A stretch of 10,583 nt of DNA from Sphingomonadaceae bacterium. Lineage in GTDB: Bacteria > Pseudomonadota > Alphaproteobacteria > Sphingomonadales > Sphingomonadaceae. Location: positions 1 to 10,583 of the forward strand of contig JAFARM010000326.1 of NCBI GenBank assembly GCA_019245455.1. The letters are read 5' to 3'. This document shows, in pieces, positions 1 through 7,082 of this stretch. A program made the position numbers and the translations under genes. The notes beneath the pieces are model-generated. The model made no database searches. It saw nothing but the letters and a program-made list of their open reading frames with translations, and was not told where the DNA came from. Numbering within the stretch: the first letter of the stretch is position 1; the number at the start of each line of letters is the position of its first letter.

Positions 1-596
1 ATTCGCTGTATAAGGCGCACGCCTTCCTTGCGTCGGGTGGCGCGGTCGAGCAGGTCGATTCGATTGCCCGTCCCGGCCCTGTCGCCGTGCCGAGCGCGGG
101 CGCCGTGGTGCGCGCCTTCGTTGCCGCGCTGGCGATCTATGTCGCGATCGGCGCGGGCTTCGGCGCGATGTTCGGCTTTGCCCACAAGTCGCCGCAGGCG
201 CTGGCGCTTGGCGCCATCCTGATCTTCGGCGTCGCCTATCTTCTGGCACAGGGACTTGCCGACGCCGCGCCGCGGCGCCTGACGCGGATCACCGCGCTTT
301 ACGCGACGGCGGCGGCGATCGGTTACTTCACGCTGCAGACCGCGGCCGAGTGGTTGACGCGGGCGACGTTGCCGGCAGTACCCGCGCCCGGACGCCTCGA
401 ATGGACGCTGATGGCCCTGGCCGTGCTCAGCTTCGGGCTGGTGGCGGTGGCGCAGGCGCTGTTTCCGTTGTGGGCGGGGCACCCCGCTGCCGCAGGGGTG
501 CGCGTCCATCTGGCCAACGGGCTCTACGTCAACGCGGCGTTGGATCGGATGCTCGGGGGCTGGGCGACCCCGCGGCGGACAAGGGAGACGGCATGA
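1..596 (+). CDS. dabB: DabB, NuoL-like proton-channel subunit of a DAB inorganic carbon transporter (3' part only)
   Basis: The gene enters from outside the window. The reading frame is open from base 3, with no start codon inside, and gives the last 197 residues. The first visible residues, [11 protein letters not shown], match the conserved HA-x-YKA-x-LFL-x-SG block of NuoL/MrpA-type proton-translocating subunits. After it come four or so hydrophobic stretches (roughly visible residues 34-60, 66-82, 92-110 and 128-150), as expected for the C-terminal membrane helices. Because the next gene is DabA, this is best read as DabB, the cation-channel partner that couples ion flow to CO2 hydration at the inner face of the membrane. 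The stop TGA overlaps the dabA start (ATGATG), so the two are probably translationally coupled. Alone, the fragment could not be told from a NuoL or MrpA paralogue; the neighbour decides the call. Confidence 0.85.
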   Translation, partial: SLYKAHAFLASGGAVEQVDSIARPGPVAVPSAGAVVRAFVAALAIYVAIGAGFGAMFGFAHKSPQALALGAILIFGVAYLLAQGLADAAPRRLTRITALYATAAAIGYFTLQTAAEWLTRATLPAVPAPGRLEWTLMALAVLSFGLVAVAQALFPLWAGHPAAAGVRVHLANGLYVNAALDRMLGGWATPRRTRETA

Positions 597-2983
597 TGCC
601 GACAGGGACCGATGACGCGGTTGCAAGCGCTGTGCGGGCGATCCGCGCCGTGCCGCCGCAGTGGCCGCTGGCTGCCACCGTCGCGGTCAATCCTTTTCTC
701 GGCCAGGCCGGCGAGTTGCTTGCCAATGCCGCCGCGCGCCTGGCACGGGCGGCGGGGGTGCGGCTGACGATGCCGCGCCGGTGGTTCGCCGACCGCATCG
801 CCGCAGGCGAGATCGGCGACGCCGACCTTGCCGCGGCGCTGGCCGCATCCTCGGCAGCGTCGTTTTCGCTCGCCGAGCTGAAGGCGGCGGCGACGATCGA
901 CCGTCGACCGGCGGTGCCGTTGCCAACCATCGCCGATCTTGCCGCGGCGGCGTCCGGGACCGACTGGCCGGGCATCGTCGCCGATCGGATCGGTCACTGG
1001 GCGGCGGCGTACTTCGACCAGGGGCAGGCGCTTTGGGCAGCTCCGAAGGGCGATGCCTATGCCGCGTGGCGGATGGTCGCCAGCCACGACCTAACGCCCG
1101 AGATCGCCGGCCTCGGCGGCTTTGCGGCGGCTGTGGTGGCGGCCCCCGAGACCGCGGAGCTGGCGATCGCCCGCGCGGTCGCCAAGCTTGGGCTCATGCC
1201 GACGGCGGTCGAGAGCGCCTGCCACCGGCTGCTGGCCGGGCTTGGCGGTTGGGCGCAGCTCGCGCGCGGCCGCCTGTGGCAGGCCGAGCTGGCGGGGACG
1301 ACGGACGCGACGGCGACCGCGCTGCTGGCGATCCGGCTGGTCTGGGAGGAGGCGCTGCTCCGTCGCTATGCGCCCGCCATCGCCGAACGCTGGGCGGTCG
1401 TCGCCGCCGCGCACGCCGAACCCGTCGTCGCGGGCGTCGACGACGTGATCGACGCCGTGCTGCAGGAAGCGAGCGAACGCGCGGCGCAGCGGCGGCTGGC
1501 GGTGACGCTCGCCGACGGCGCGGCGCAGCGGGTGACCACTGACCGTCCGGCGCTGCAGGTCGCCTTCTGCATCGACGTGCGGTCGGAGGTGTTCCGTCGC
1601 GCGCTGGAAAGCCTTGACCCCGCCATCGTCACGCTCGGCTTCGCCGGCTTCTTCGGCATCGGGGTCGCACACCGTCGCCTCGCGTCGGATGTCGTCGAAG
1701 CGCGGCTGCCGGTGCTCCTCCCGCCCGGCATGACGTCGCGCGCCGGCAGCGACGATCCGGCGGCGCGCGCCGCCGACGGCGACGCTCGGATCAAGGCGCG
1801 GGCGAAGCGGGCGTGGGGGCGGTTCAAGCTGGCGGCGATCTCGTCCTTCGCCTTCGTCGAGGCAGGTGGTCCGCTGTACGTCGGCCGGCTGCTGCGGAAT
1901 GCGCTGGCGCTTGGTGGAGAAGCGGCCACCGCCGATCCCGCGCCGCGCTTCGATCCGCCGCTCGATGCGCCGACACGGCTGGCGACGGCCGAGGCCGTGC
2001 TGCGGGCGATGTCGCTGACCGACGGCTTTGCGCCGCTCGTGCTGCTTGCCGGCCATGGTGCCAGCGTGGTCAACAACCCCCATGCCAGCGCGCTGCAGTG
2101 CGGTGCGTGCGGCGGGCATTCGGGTGAGGTCAACGCGCGGCTGCTCGCCGGCCTGCTCAACGACGCGGAGGTCCGGGCCGGACTGCGCCGGCGTGGCATC
2201 GATATCCCGACCGATACGCGGTTCGCAGGGGCGCTCCACGACACGACGACCGATGGCGTGACGATCTTCGCCGACGATGTTCCGACCGCGATCCCGGTCG
2301 CCAGTCTCGCCCGCGCCAAGGCGTGGCTCGCAAGCGCTGGCCGGCTGGCGCGGAGCGAGCGGGCGCTGCGCCTGCCCCGCGCCGGCAGCGGTGGTGCGCT
2401 CGCCCGCCGCGCGCGCGACTGGGCGGAGGTGCGGCCGGAGTGGGCGCTCGCCGGCTGTCACGCCTTCATCGCCGCGCCGCGGGCACGGACGGCCGCCGCC
2501 GATCTCCGCGGCCGCGCATTCCTGCAGGACTACGACTGGCGACGCGACGCCGACTTCGGCGTGCTCGAGCTGATCCTGACCGCCCCGGTCGTCGTCGCCA
2601 GCTGGATCAGCCTGCAGTATTACGGCTCGACCGTCGCGCCGGCGGTGTTCGGGGCGGGCAACAAGTTGCTCCACAACGTCACCGGCGGGATTGGCGTCGT
2701 CGAGGGCAACGGCGGCGTTCTCCGCGCCGGCCTGCCGTGGCAGTCGGTCCACGACGGCGAGCGGTTGGTCCACGAGCCGCTGCGCCTGTCGGTCCTGATC
2801 GAGGCCCCGCGCGAGGCGATCACTGCCGTCCTGGCGCGGCACGCGGGCGTGCGGGCGCTGTTCGACAACGGCTGGCTGCACCTGTTCGCCCTCGACGACG
2901 CCGGCCGCATGGCGTGGCGCTATCGGCCGGGCGGGTGGGAGCCGACCGATGTGGCGGCCGAGCGGGTTCGCGCTGCGGCGTGA
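593..2983 (+). CDS. dabA: DabA (DUF2309), zinc-dependent catalytic subunit of DAB inorganic carbon uptake complex
   Basis: The gene encodes 796 residues counting from the ATG at 593, the usual size for this family. The N-terminus has the conserved WPL...VAVNPF block (about residues 24-35). The beta-carbonic-anhydrase-like zinc site is complete: CIDVRSE gives C326 and D328, GHG gives H488, and QCGACGG gives C503. The His-to-Cys distance is 15 residues, as I recall for the characterised Halothiobacillus neapolitanus protein (H524/C539). Near the C-terminus the family blocks HNVTGG and GLPWQSV, followed by HEPLRL, are present. No signal peptide is seen, in line with a cytoplasmic-face subunit bound to DabB. 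The established role is energy-coupled, one-way conversion of CO2 to bicarbonate. Start choice: ATG 593 and ATG 596 are both in frame; GGGAG at 583-587 lies 5 or 8 bases upstream, so 596 is equally plausible. The frame is open further upstream, but that part lies inside dabB. Confidence 0.95.
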   Translation: MMPTGTDDAVASAVRAIRAVPPQWPLAATVAVNPFLGQAGELLANAAARLARAAGVRLTMPRRWFADRIAAGEIGDADLAAALAASSAASFSLAELKAAATIDRRPAVPLPTIADLAAAASGTDWPGIVADRIGHWAAAYFDQGQALWAAPKGDAYAAWRMVASHDLTPEIAGLGGFAAAVVAAPETAELAIARAVAKLGLMPTAVESACHRLLAGLGGWAQLARGRLWQAELAGTTDATATALLAIRLVWEEALLRRYAPAIAERWAVVAAAHAEPVVAGVDDVIDAVLQEASERAAQRRLAVTLADGAAQRVTTDRPALQVAFCIDVRSEVFRRALESLDPAIVTLGFAGFFGIGVAHRRLASDVVEARLPVLLPPGMTSRAGSDDPAARAADGDARIKARAKRAWGRFKLAAISSFAFVEAGGPLYVGRLLRNALALGGEAATADPAPRFDPPLDAPTRLATAEAVLRAMSLTDGFAPLVLLAGHGASVVNNPHASALQCGACGGHSGEVNARLLAGLLNDAEVRAGLRRRGIDIPTDTRFAGALHDTTTDGVTIFADDVPTAIPVASLARAKAWLASAGRLARSERALRLPRAGSGGALARRARDWAEVRPEWALAGCHAFIAAPRARTAAADLRGRAFLQDYDWRRDADFGVLELILTAPVVVASWISLQYYGSTVAPAVFGAGNKLLHNVTGGIGVVEGNGGVLRAGLPWQSVHDGERLVHEPLRLSVLIEAPREAITAVLARHAGVRALFDNGWLHLFALDDAGRMAWRYRPGGWEPTDVAAERVRAAA

Positions 2984-2987
2984 CCCC

Positions 2988-3365
2988 TCAGCGTGGCCGC
3001 TGATAAGGGACGAACGGCCCGAAGATGCAGCTGCCGTAGTTGACGCGGCTGATCGGATCGAACACCTCGAACGTGTCGCCCTCGCAGATGCCGATGGCGA
3101 TCTCGCGCGTGAGGAGCGCGCGGTTGCGGCGGAGCGCGGCGCAGCCGGGGGCGACGTCGTTGCGGTAATAGCGTCCGCTACCGCGCTCGAAGACGATGGT
3201 CGACTGATCGACGATCGTCTGACCATGCAGGATGCGCTGGCGGATGCAGTGCTGGGCCGGCCCGGTGACGCTGCCGGACAGCAGGCGCGCGGTGTCGCGC
3301 GCGTCCGGCGGGTTCGCCGCCGCAGGAACGGCGAGGACGGCGAGGGCGAGCAGCAGGTGGCGCAT
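2988..3365 (-). CDS. Small secreted four-cysteine protein, function unknown
   Basis: The gene encodes 125 residues. The N-terminus, MRHLLLALAVLAVPAAA, is a clear Sec signal peptide with a likely cleavage after residue 17 (AAA|N), leaving a periplasmic or exported protein of about 108 residues. The mature part has four cysteines (40, 75, 94, 113), suited to two disulfides. It also has recognisable blocks: a TIVFE stretch followed by RYYRND (about 56-70), an ICEGD block (93-97) and a C-terminal GSCIFGPF (111-118). I recall similar small hypothetical proteins in sphingomonads but know no function. The frame continues upstream to 3497, but ATG 3365 is chosen because it opens the signal peptide and has GGAAGGA (3371-3377) 5 bases before it. 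It converges on dabA with only four bases between the stops. No enzyme motif was seen. Confidence 0.8.
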   Translation of the reverse strand: MRHLLLALAVLAVPAAANPPDARDTARLLSGSVTGPAQHCIRQRILHGQTIVDQSTIVFERGSGRYYRNDVAPGCAALRRNRALLTREIAIGICEGDTFEVFDPISRVNYGSCIFGPFVPYQRPR

Positions 3366-3627
3366 GACGGTCCTTCCAACCGACGGCAACGCGCCACGCG
3401 CCCGGCGGTGCCGCGCCGCGCCCTTGGCCACGGCCGATCGCGCGCGGAAGTTGACAAAGGTCATGCGATGTCCCCCCCGGCTCCTCTCTCCAGCCAAGTG
3501 CGGCGGCCGGGAGCGGCGGATAGGGCGCGAGGCGCGGCGATCGTCACGCGACCGTCATAGCAGAACCGCCGCCTGTAGGACAGCAGCGCCGCGCGCCGGG
3601 CCAGTCGGGCGCGCCGGCCGCCCCGGA
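3366..3627. other. 262-base spacer without a convincing gene
   Basis: This gap separates two minus-strand genes. The frame of the secreted protein runs on into it, with an alternative ATG at 3464 that would add a basic, unconserved-looking leader in front of the signal peptide; this is not believed to be translated. A GC-rich stem (3591-3597 with 3608-3614) lies just after the dehydrogenase stop. The spacer is presumably where the promoter of the secreted-protein gene lies, but no sigma-70 box pair could be recognised on the minus strand. Confidence 0.5.
3591..3614 (-). terminator. Weak GC-rich hairpin downstream of the small dehydrogenase subunit
   Basis: The 7-base arms GCGCGCC (3591-3597) and GGCGCGC (3608-3614) can pair around a 10-base loop, starting 14 bases after the stop of the acyl-CoA dehydrogenase gene. 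There is no T-run on the minus strand, so it is not a classical intrinsic terminator. In DNA this rich in G and C such stems also arise by chance. Confidence 0.2.
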
Positions 3628-4755
3628 TCAGCCCATCAGGCTTTCGTACCGCCGCAGGTGGTAATCGGCGTCGCCGAACTGCCCCTCGATCATCGTCGCG
3701 CGCTTGAAATAGTGGCCGATGGCGAGCTCGTTCGAGATGCCGATGCCGCCGTGGATCTGGACGGCGTTCTGCCCGACGAAGCGCAGCGACCGCGCGATCT
3801 TGTTCTTCGCCGCCGACACGTGCCGCGCGCGGTCCGCCTCGCCGAGGCGCAGCGTCGCCATCAGCGTCATCGACACGGTCTGTTCGACCTCCATGAACAT
3901 ATCGACCATGCGGTGCTGCAGCACCTGGAACTCGCCGATCGGGCGGCCGAACTGCTTGCGCTGGCGGCTGTAGTCGAGCGTCCCCTCGTGCAGCTTGCGG
4001 ACGACGCCGGCGGCCTCGGCGCAGACGGCGGCGGTCGCCTCGTCGACGACCTGCTCGATCAGGGCGAGGGCCGAGCCGTTGTTGCCGATAAAGGCGTCGG
4101 TGCCGAAGCGGACGTTTTCGAAATAGACTTCGCTGGCGCGGCCGCCGTCGACGGTCGGATAGTCGCGCCGCGTGATGCCCGGCGTGGTCGCCGGCAGCAG
4201 GACGACCGACACGCCGTCGCGGTCGCGCTGCCCGCCGCTCGAGCGAGCCGTGACGAGGAAGTGGGTGGCGAACGGCGCGTCGCGGACGACCGCCTTGTGG
4301 CCGTTGAGGACGAAGCCGTCGCCGTCGGCGCGGATCGCGGTACGCAGGTCGGCGAGGTTGTAGCGGCCCTGCGGCTCGGCATAGGCGAAGGCGATGATGG
4401 CGTTGCCGGCGATGATCTCGGGGATGACCGCCTCGGCGATGGCGCCGCCGGCGGCCTTCAGGAACCCACCGCCGATGACGACGGTCGACAGGTACGGCTC
4501 GATAACCAGCGCGCGGCCGATCTCCTCCATGACGATCATGTTCTCGATCGCCCCGCCGCCGAGCCCGCCGTCCGCTTCGCCGAACGGCGCGCCGAGGATG
4601 CCGAGCTCCTCGGCGAAGGCCTTCCACACCGCGGGGTTCCACCCGGCGTCGCCGTTCACCGTCTTCTGCCGCGAGTCGAAGTCATAGGTGTCGGCGAGGT
4701 AGCGCTGCACTGATTCGCGCAGCAGCGTCTGTTCCTCGGTAAAGTTGAAGTCCAT
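3628..4755 (-). CDS. Acyl-CoA dehydrogenase, small subunit (PimD-like)
   Basis: The 375-residue protein has the acyl-CoA dehydrogenase fold: an N-terminal helical domain (1-120), a beta domain with AYAEPQGRYNL (124-134), and a C-terminal helical domain. RQRKQFGRPIGEFQ (265-278) is the flavin-contacting RxQFGxPIxxFQ block, and QIHGGIGISNE (333-343) is the usual glycine-rich turn. Where the classical IYEGT catalytic glutamate belongs, the sequence reads MIEGQFGDADYH, with no Glu at the aligned position. An acidic pair, D238-E239, falls near the alternative catalytic site on helix G. These traits resemble the small subunits annotated as pimeloyl-CoA dehydrogenase, which act with a large subunit encoded nearby. 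The start ATG has AAGGGG (4762-4767) 6 bases upstream, inside the end of hepT, whose stop is one base away. Expression is thus probably coupled to the toxin gene. The true substrate (dicarboxyl-, branched- or steroid-acyl-CoA) cannot be read from the sequence. Confidence 0.9.
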   Translation of the reverse strand: MDFNFTEEQTLLRESVQRYLADTYDFDSRQKTVNGDAGWNPAVWKAFAEELGILGAPFGEADGGLGGGAIENMIVMEEIGRALVIEPYLSTVVIGGGFLKAAGGAIAEAVIPEIIAGNAIIAFAYAEPQGRYNLADLRTAIRADGDGFVLNGHKAVVRDAPFATHFLVTARSSGGQRDRDGVSVVLLPATTPGITRRDYPTVDGGRASEVYFENVRFGTDAFIGNNGSALALIEQVVDEATAAVCAEAAGVVRKLHEGTLDYSRQRKQFGRPIGEFQVLQHRMVDMFMEVEQTVSMTLMATLRLGEADRARHVSAAKNKIARSLRFVGQNAVQIHGGIGISNELAIGHYFKRATMIEGQFGDADYHLRRYESLMG

Positions 4756-4756
4756 G

Positions 4757-5107
4757 TCAGTCCCCTTGGATAGTGCCCTTGTCGAGTTCGGCCGAGCATA
4801 GCTGCCGCAGCGCGGCGAGGTGGTAGCGTGCGGTCGTCCAGATGATGGGCGTCGCCGAACCGAAATAGTCGTGTGCCGTCTGGTTGCGAAAGCCCACCAT
4901 CAAGGCCCAAGGCTGTTCCGGATGCCGCCGTTTCAGCTCATCACTCAGATGCCGGCTATTCTCCCCGATGTGCAGCAGGCGGTAGGCGGTGGCGTCGGCG
5001 AGCAGCGGGTGAGCGGTGAAGGCGGCGAGGTCGCAGCCGCCGAGCGAGTCGTCGATCCGGTCGATCAGGGCGACGATCGCGGCAAGCCGGTCGACATCGC
5101 TGGTCAT
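4757..5107 (-). CDS. hepT: HepT, HEPN-family (DUF86) ribonuclease toxin
   Basis: The 116-residue protein is an all-helical DUF86/HEPN protein. It has the family layout: LLHIGENSRHLSDEL (44-58), HPEQPW (62-67), then the RX4HXY RNase motif as RNQTAHDY (R74, H79, Y81). The length is close to normal and all three motif residues are intact, so the toxin looks functional. Characterised HepT proteins cleave RNA, and their motif tyrosine is AMPylated by the MntA partner, which blocks activity. The start ATG overlaps the mntA stop (ATGA), typical of coupled antitoxin-toxin translation. The stop lies one base before the dehydrogenase small subunit. Two 60-base rows in this gene (4861-4920, 4921-4980) are 58% and 60% GC, against 77% and 68% in sampled rows of the flanking dehydrogenase genes (4561-4620, 5701-5760). 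This hints at later acquisition. Confidence 0.92.
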   Translation of the reverse strand: MTSDVDRLAAIVALIDRIDDSLGGCDLAAFTAHPLLADATAYRLLHIGENSRHLSDELKRRHPEQPWALMVGFRNQTAHDYFGSATPIIWTTARYHLAALRQLCSAELDKGTIQGD

Positions 5108-5409
5108 CCGACGATCGGGATCAGGTCACGTTCGATGTTCGCTCGCATCCGCGGCAGCGACCCCGCGCTCACGATCGGCTGAACCGGCACCCCCAGATCG
5201 TCCTGCAACATCATCTGGATCCGCGCGAGGTCGAAGAGGCTGAAGCTTGGCTTCGCCTCGAAATCCACGTCGAGCAGGAGATCAACGTCCGAATCCGCGC
5301 GCGCCTCGTCGCGGGCGGTCGACCCGAACAGGCCGACGCCCCGCACCCCTTCCGCACGCAACGCCGGCAGGTGCCGGCGCAGCCTGGCGATGGCCTCGTC
5401 GCGTTTCAT
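5104..5409 (-). CDS. mntA: MntA, minimal nucleotidyltransferase antitoxin
   Basis: The 101-residue protein is of the MNT (minimal nucleotidyltransferase) type. It has the GSX10DXD active site: G29-S30, ten residues, then D41-V-D43, followed by a hydrophobic strand LLLDVDF. In characterised HEPN/MNT pairs the antitoxin transfers AMP from ATP onto the tyrosine of the toxin RX4HXY motif. One oddity: the third acidic residue usually supplied by a later VDL-type strand appears as Gln (Q77 in GVPVQPIV), so metal binding or transferase activity may be altered. It starts 9 bases after the large dehydrogenase subunit stop with no good ribosome binding site (nearest GGGG at 5424-5427 is 14 bases away), suggesting translational reinitiation. 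Its stop overlaps the hepT start. A sampled row (5221-5280) is 63% GC, lower than the dehydrogenase rows sampled nearby. Confidence 0.88.
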   Translation of the reverse strand: MKRDEAIARLRRHLPALRAEGVRGVGLFGSTARDEARADSDVDLLLDVDFEAKPSFSLFDLARIQMMLQDDLGVPVQPIVSAGSLPRMRANIERDLIPIVG

Positions 5410-5418
5410 GCGGGCGTT

Positions 5419-6639
5419 CTACAGCCCCAGCACCATCTTGGCGATGATGTTGCGCTGGATCTCGTTCGATCCGCCGTAGATGCTCGTCTTGCGCATATAG
5501 AAATAATGCGGCGCGGCGCGGTGGACGTAGTCGGGGCCGATCGGGTGCTCGTTGTCGCCCTCGCCGAAGCCGCGGAAGTAGGGCGCGCCGTAGTGGCCGA
5601 CCGCCTCCAGCGCCAGCTCGGTGATGCGCTGCTGGATCTCGGTGCCCTTGATCTTGAGGAGGCTCGACTCCGGCCCCGGACCCTTGCCCTGCGACTCGCC
5701 GGCGAGCGTGCGCAGTTCGGTGAACTCGAGCGCGGTCAGGTCGATCTCGAGCTCGGCGACCTTGCGCTTGAAGAAGGGGTTGGCGATCAGCGGCTGCGCC
5801 TCGCCGCCGAAGCTGTCGGTCTCGGTGCGGGCGATCTCCTTGACCTTCTCGATCCCCCGCTTCGACGCGGCGACGCCGGCGATGCCGGTGCGCTCGTGGG
5901 CGAGGAGGAACTTGGCGCAGGTCCAGCCCTTGTTCTCGTGGAAGACGCGGTTCTCGACCGGCACGACGACGTCCTCGAACCAAACCTCGTTGACCTCGTG
6001 CTCGCCGCCCAGCGTGATGATCGGACGGACGGTGATGCCCGGCGTCTTCATGTCGATGAGGAGGAAGCTGATCCCCTCCTGCGGCTTCGACGTGGGATCG
6101 GTACGGACGAGGCAGAAGATCCAGTCGGCGTGCTGGGCGAGCGTCGTCCACGTCTTCTGGCCGTTGACGCGGTAGTACTCCTTGCCGTCGTCGGCGGTGA
6201 AGCGCTCGGCCTTGGTGCGGAGGCTGGCGAGGTCCGACCCTGCGCCCGGCTCGCTATAGCCCTGGCACCACCAATCCTCGCCCGACAGGATGCGCGGCAG
6301 GAACTTCGCCTTCTGCTCCGGAGTCCCGAACGTGTAGATCACCGGCCCGACCATGTTGAGGCCGAAGGGCAGCAGGCGCATGGCGTCGGCGCGCGCGCTC
6401 TCCTCGGCGAAGATGTAGCGCTGTACGCTGGTCCAGCCGGTGCCGCCATATTCGACCGGCCACGCGATGCCGGCCCAGCCCTTGGCGGCGAGCACCTTGT
6501 GCCACGACAGGAAGTCCGCCTTCGACAGCTCCTCGCCGTGGTCGGCCTTGGCCTTCAGGTGGTGCGGGTAGTTGTCGGCGATGAAGGCGCGGACCTCGTC
6601 GCGGAAGGCGAGATCCTCAGGCGAGAAGTTGAGGTCCAT
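5419..6639 (-). CDS. Acyl-CoA dehydrogenase, large subunit (PimC-like)
   Basis: The 406-residue protein is a flavin-dependent acyl-CoA dehydrogenase catalysing alpha,beta-desaturation of an acyl-CoA. The N-terminal helical domain includes WAGIAWPVEYGGTGW (55-69). The beta domain has GYSEPGAGSDLASL (127-140) and RVNGQKTWTT (157-166), the usual FAD and substrate contacts. At the classical catalytic position it reads SIYGGSNEIQRN (386-397), with Gly instead of Glu. Glu249 in HERTGIAG (248-255) aligns with the helix-G catalytic glutamate of isovaleryl-CoA dehydrogenase, so it is the likely base. The RxQFG flavin block of the small subunit is missing here; NPFFKRKVAELEID stands in its place. That supports a heteromer with composite sites. 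ATG 6639 is chosen over a TTG at 6654 because GGGAG (6648-6652) lies 8 bases before it. PimC-like naming rests on resemblance only; the substrate is unknown. Confidence 0.92.
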   Translation of the reverse strand: MDLNFSPEDLAFRDEVRAFIADNYPHHLKAKADHGEELSKADFLSWHKVLAAKGWAGIAWPVEYGGTGWTSVQRYIFAEESARADAMRLLPFGLNMVGPVIYTFGTPEQKAKFLPRILSGEDWWCQGYSEPGAGSDLASLRTKAERFTADDGKEYYRVNGQKTWTTLAQHADWIFCLVRTDPTSKPQEGISFLLIDMKTPGITVRPIITLGGEHEVNEVWFEDVVVPVENRVFHENKGWTCAKFLLAHERTGIAGVAASKRGIEKVKEIARTETDSFGGEAQPLIANPFFKRKVAELEIDLTALEFTELRTLAGESQGKGPGPESSLLKIKGTEIQQRITELALEAVGHYGAPYFRGFGEGDNEHPIGPDYVHRAAPHYFYMRKTSIYGGSNEIQRNIIAKMVLGL

Positions 6640-6660
6640 GGCGGCGACTCCCAAGGCTGG

Positions 6661-6676
6661 TTTACGTGGACGTTAG
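6661..6676. promoter_or_regulatory. ACGT-N2-ACGT palindrome upstream of the large dehydrogenase subunit (candidate operator)
   Basis: The sequence TTTACGTGGACGTTAG contains two ACGT half sites separated by two bases and lies 22-37 bases upstream of the dehydrogenase ATG. It sits in the 55-base gap after the lipoprotein gene. ACGT-bearing palindromes are used by regulators of acyl-CoA and branched-chain catabolism in proteobacteria (LiuR-type, from memory). The position suits a repressor site, and an A/T-rich hexad here stands out from its surroundings. Chance occurrence cannot be excluded. Confidence 0.35.
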
Positions 6677-6694
6677 CCGCTGCCGCCGATGCCT

Positions 6695-7063
6695 TCAACC
6701 GGGACCGCGCGCCGCAAGCTGGGCGGTGAAGCAGCGCGCCGGGTCGTCGGCCTTGCCGCTCGGCAGGCGCGCCTCGGCGAAGCGCGCGGTCGGCTGCCCG
6801 GCGGCGGGGTCGGGGTAGTAATAGACGTCGAGGACGCAGCCGGCCTGCGCGAACTGCACCGCGCGGGCCGGCCCTTCGCGCCGGTCGAGGCTGGCGGGGC
6901 CGAGCGCGGCGATGGCGGCGTCGGCGGGGCGGCCGAGGATGCGCTCGAGACCGGGAACCGGAGTCAGCGCGACGGGCTGGGCGCTGACCGGCTGCGGCGG
7001 CGGTGACGGCGCGGCGCAGGCGGCGAGGGCGAGGGGAATGGCGAGGGCGAGGCGGAGGCGCAC
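6695..7063 (-). CDS. Small predicted lipoprotein, function unknown
   Basis: The gene encodes 122 residues from a GTG start. The N-terminus, MRLRLALAIPLALAAC, is a lipoprotein signal peptide with lipobox L13-A14-A15-C16, so the mature protein should be acylated at Cys16 and anchored in the envelope. A Pro-rich linker (17-37) follows. The small conserved-looking domain reads ERILGRPADAAIAALG (40-55), then LDRREGPARAVQF (59-71) and GCVLDVYYYP (75-84), with two more cysteines (76, 111) that could pair. I recall similar small lipoproteins in alphaproteobacteria; their function is unknown to me. GTG is chosen because GGAAGGAG (7075-7082) lies 11 bases upstream and no better start is present. It is 55 bases upstream of the dehydrogenase large subunit on the same strand and may lead that operon, though the candidate operator between them allows separate control. 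Confidence 0.78.
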   Translation of the reverse strand: MRLRLALAIPLALAACAAPSPPPQPVSAQPVALTPVPGLERILGRPADAAIAALGPASLDRREGPARAVQFAQAGCVLDVYYYPDPAAGQPTARFAEARLPSGKADDPARCFTAQLAARGPG

Positions 7064-7082
7064 GTCGCTGCTTACTCCTTCC

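Noticed and set aside
350..592. Upstream extension of dabA in the same frame
   Set aside because: It would overlap dabB by almost 250 bases; the family's N-terminal block and the ribosome binding site place the start at 593 or 596.
1091..3457. Very long open frame on the minus strand opposite dabA (788 codons)
   Set aside because: It lies antisense to a gene with a complete active site, is Arg/Pro-rich with no domain, and arises because stop codons are rare in this GC-rich DNA.
3451..3479. TTGACA at 3451-3456 as a plus-strand -35 box
   Set aside because: The bases 17 further on are C-rich with no -10 box, and no plus-strand gene follows.
3366..3497. N-terminal extension of the secreted protein (starts at 3464 or 3497)
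   Set aside because: It would bury the signal peptide behind a basic leader; the inner ATG has a good ribosome binding site.
3232..4713. Plus-strand open frame of 493 codons opposite the small dehydrogenase subunit
   Set aside because: It has no recognisable motif and mirrors the codon bias of the real minus-strand gene.
6640..6654. Alternative TTG start for the large dehydrogenase subunit
   Set aside because: The ATG at 6639 has GGGAG at proper spacing, and the TTG would overlap that site.
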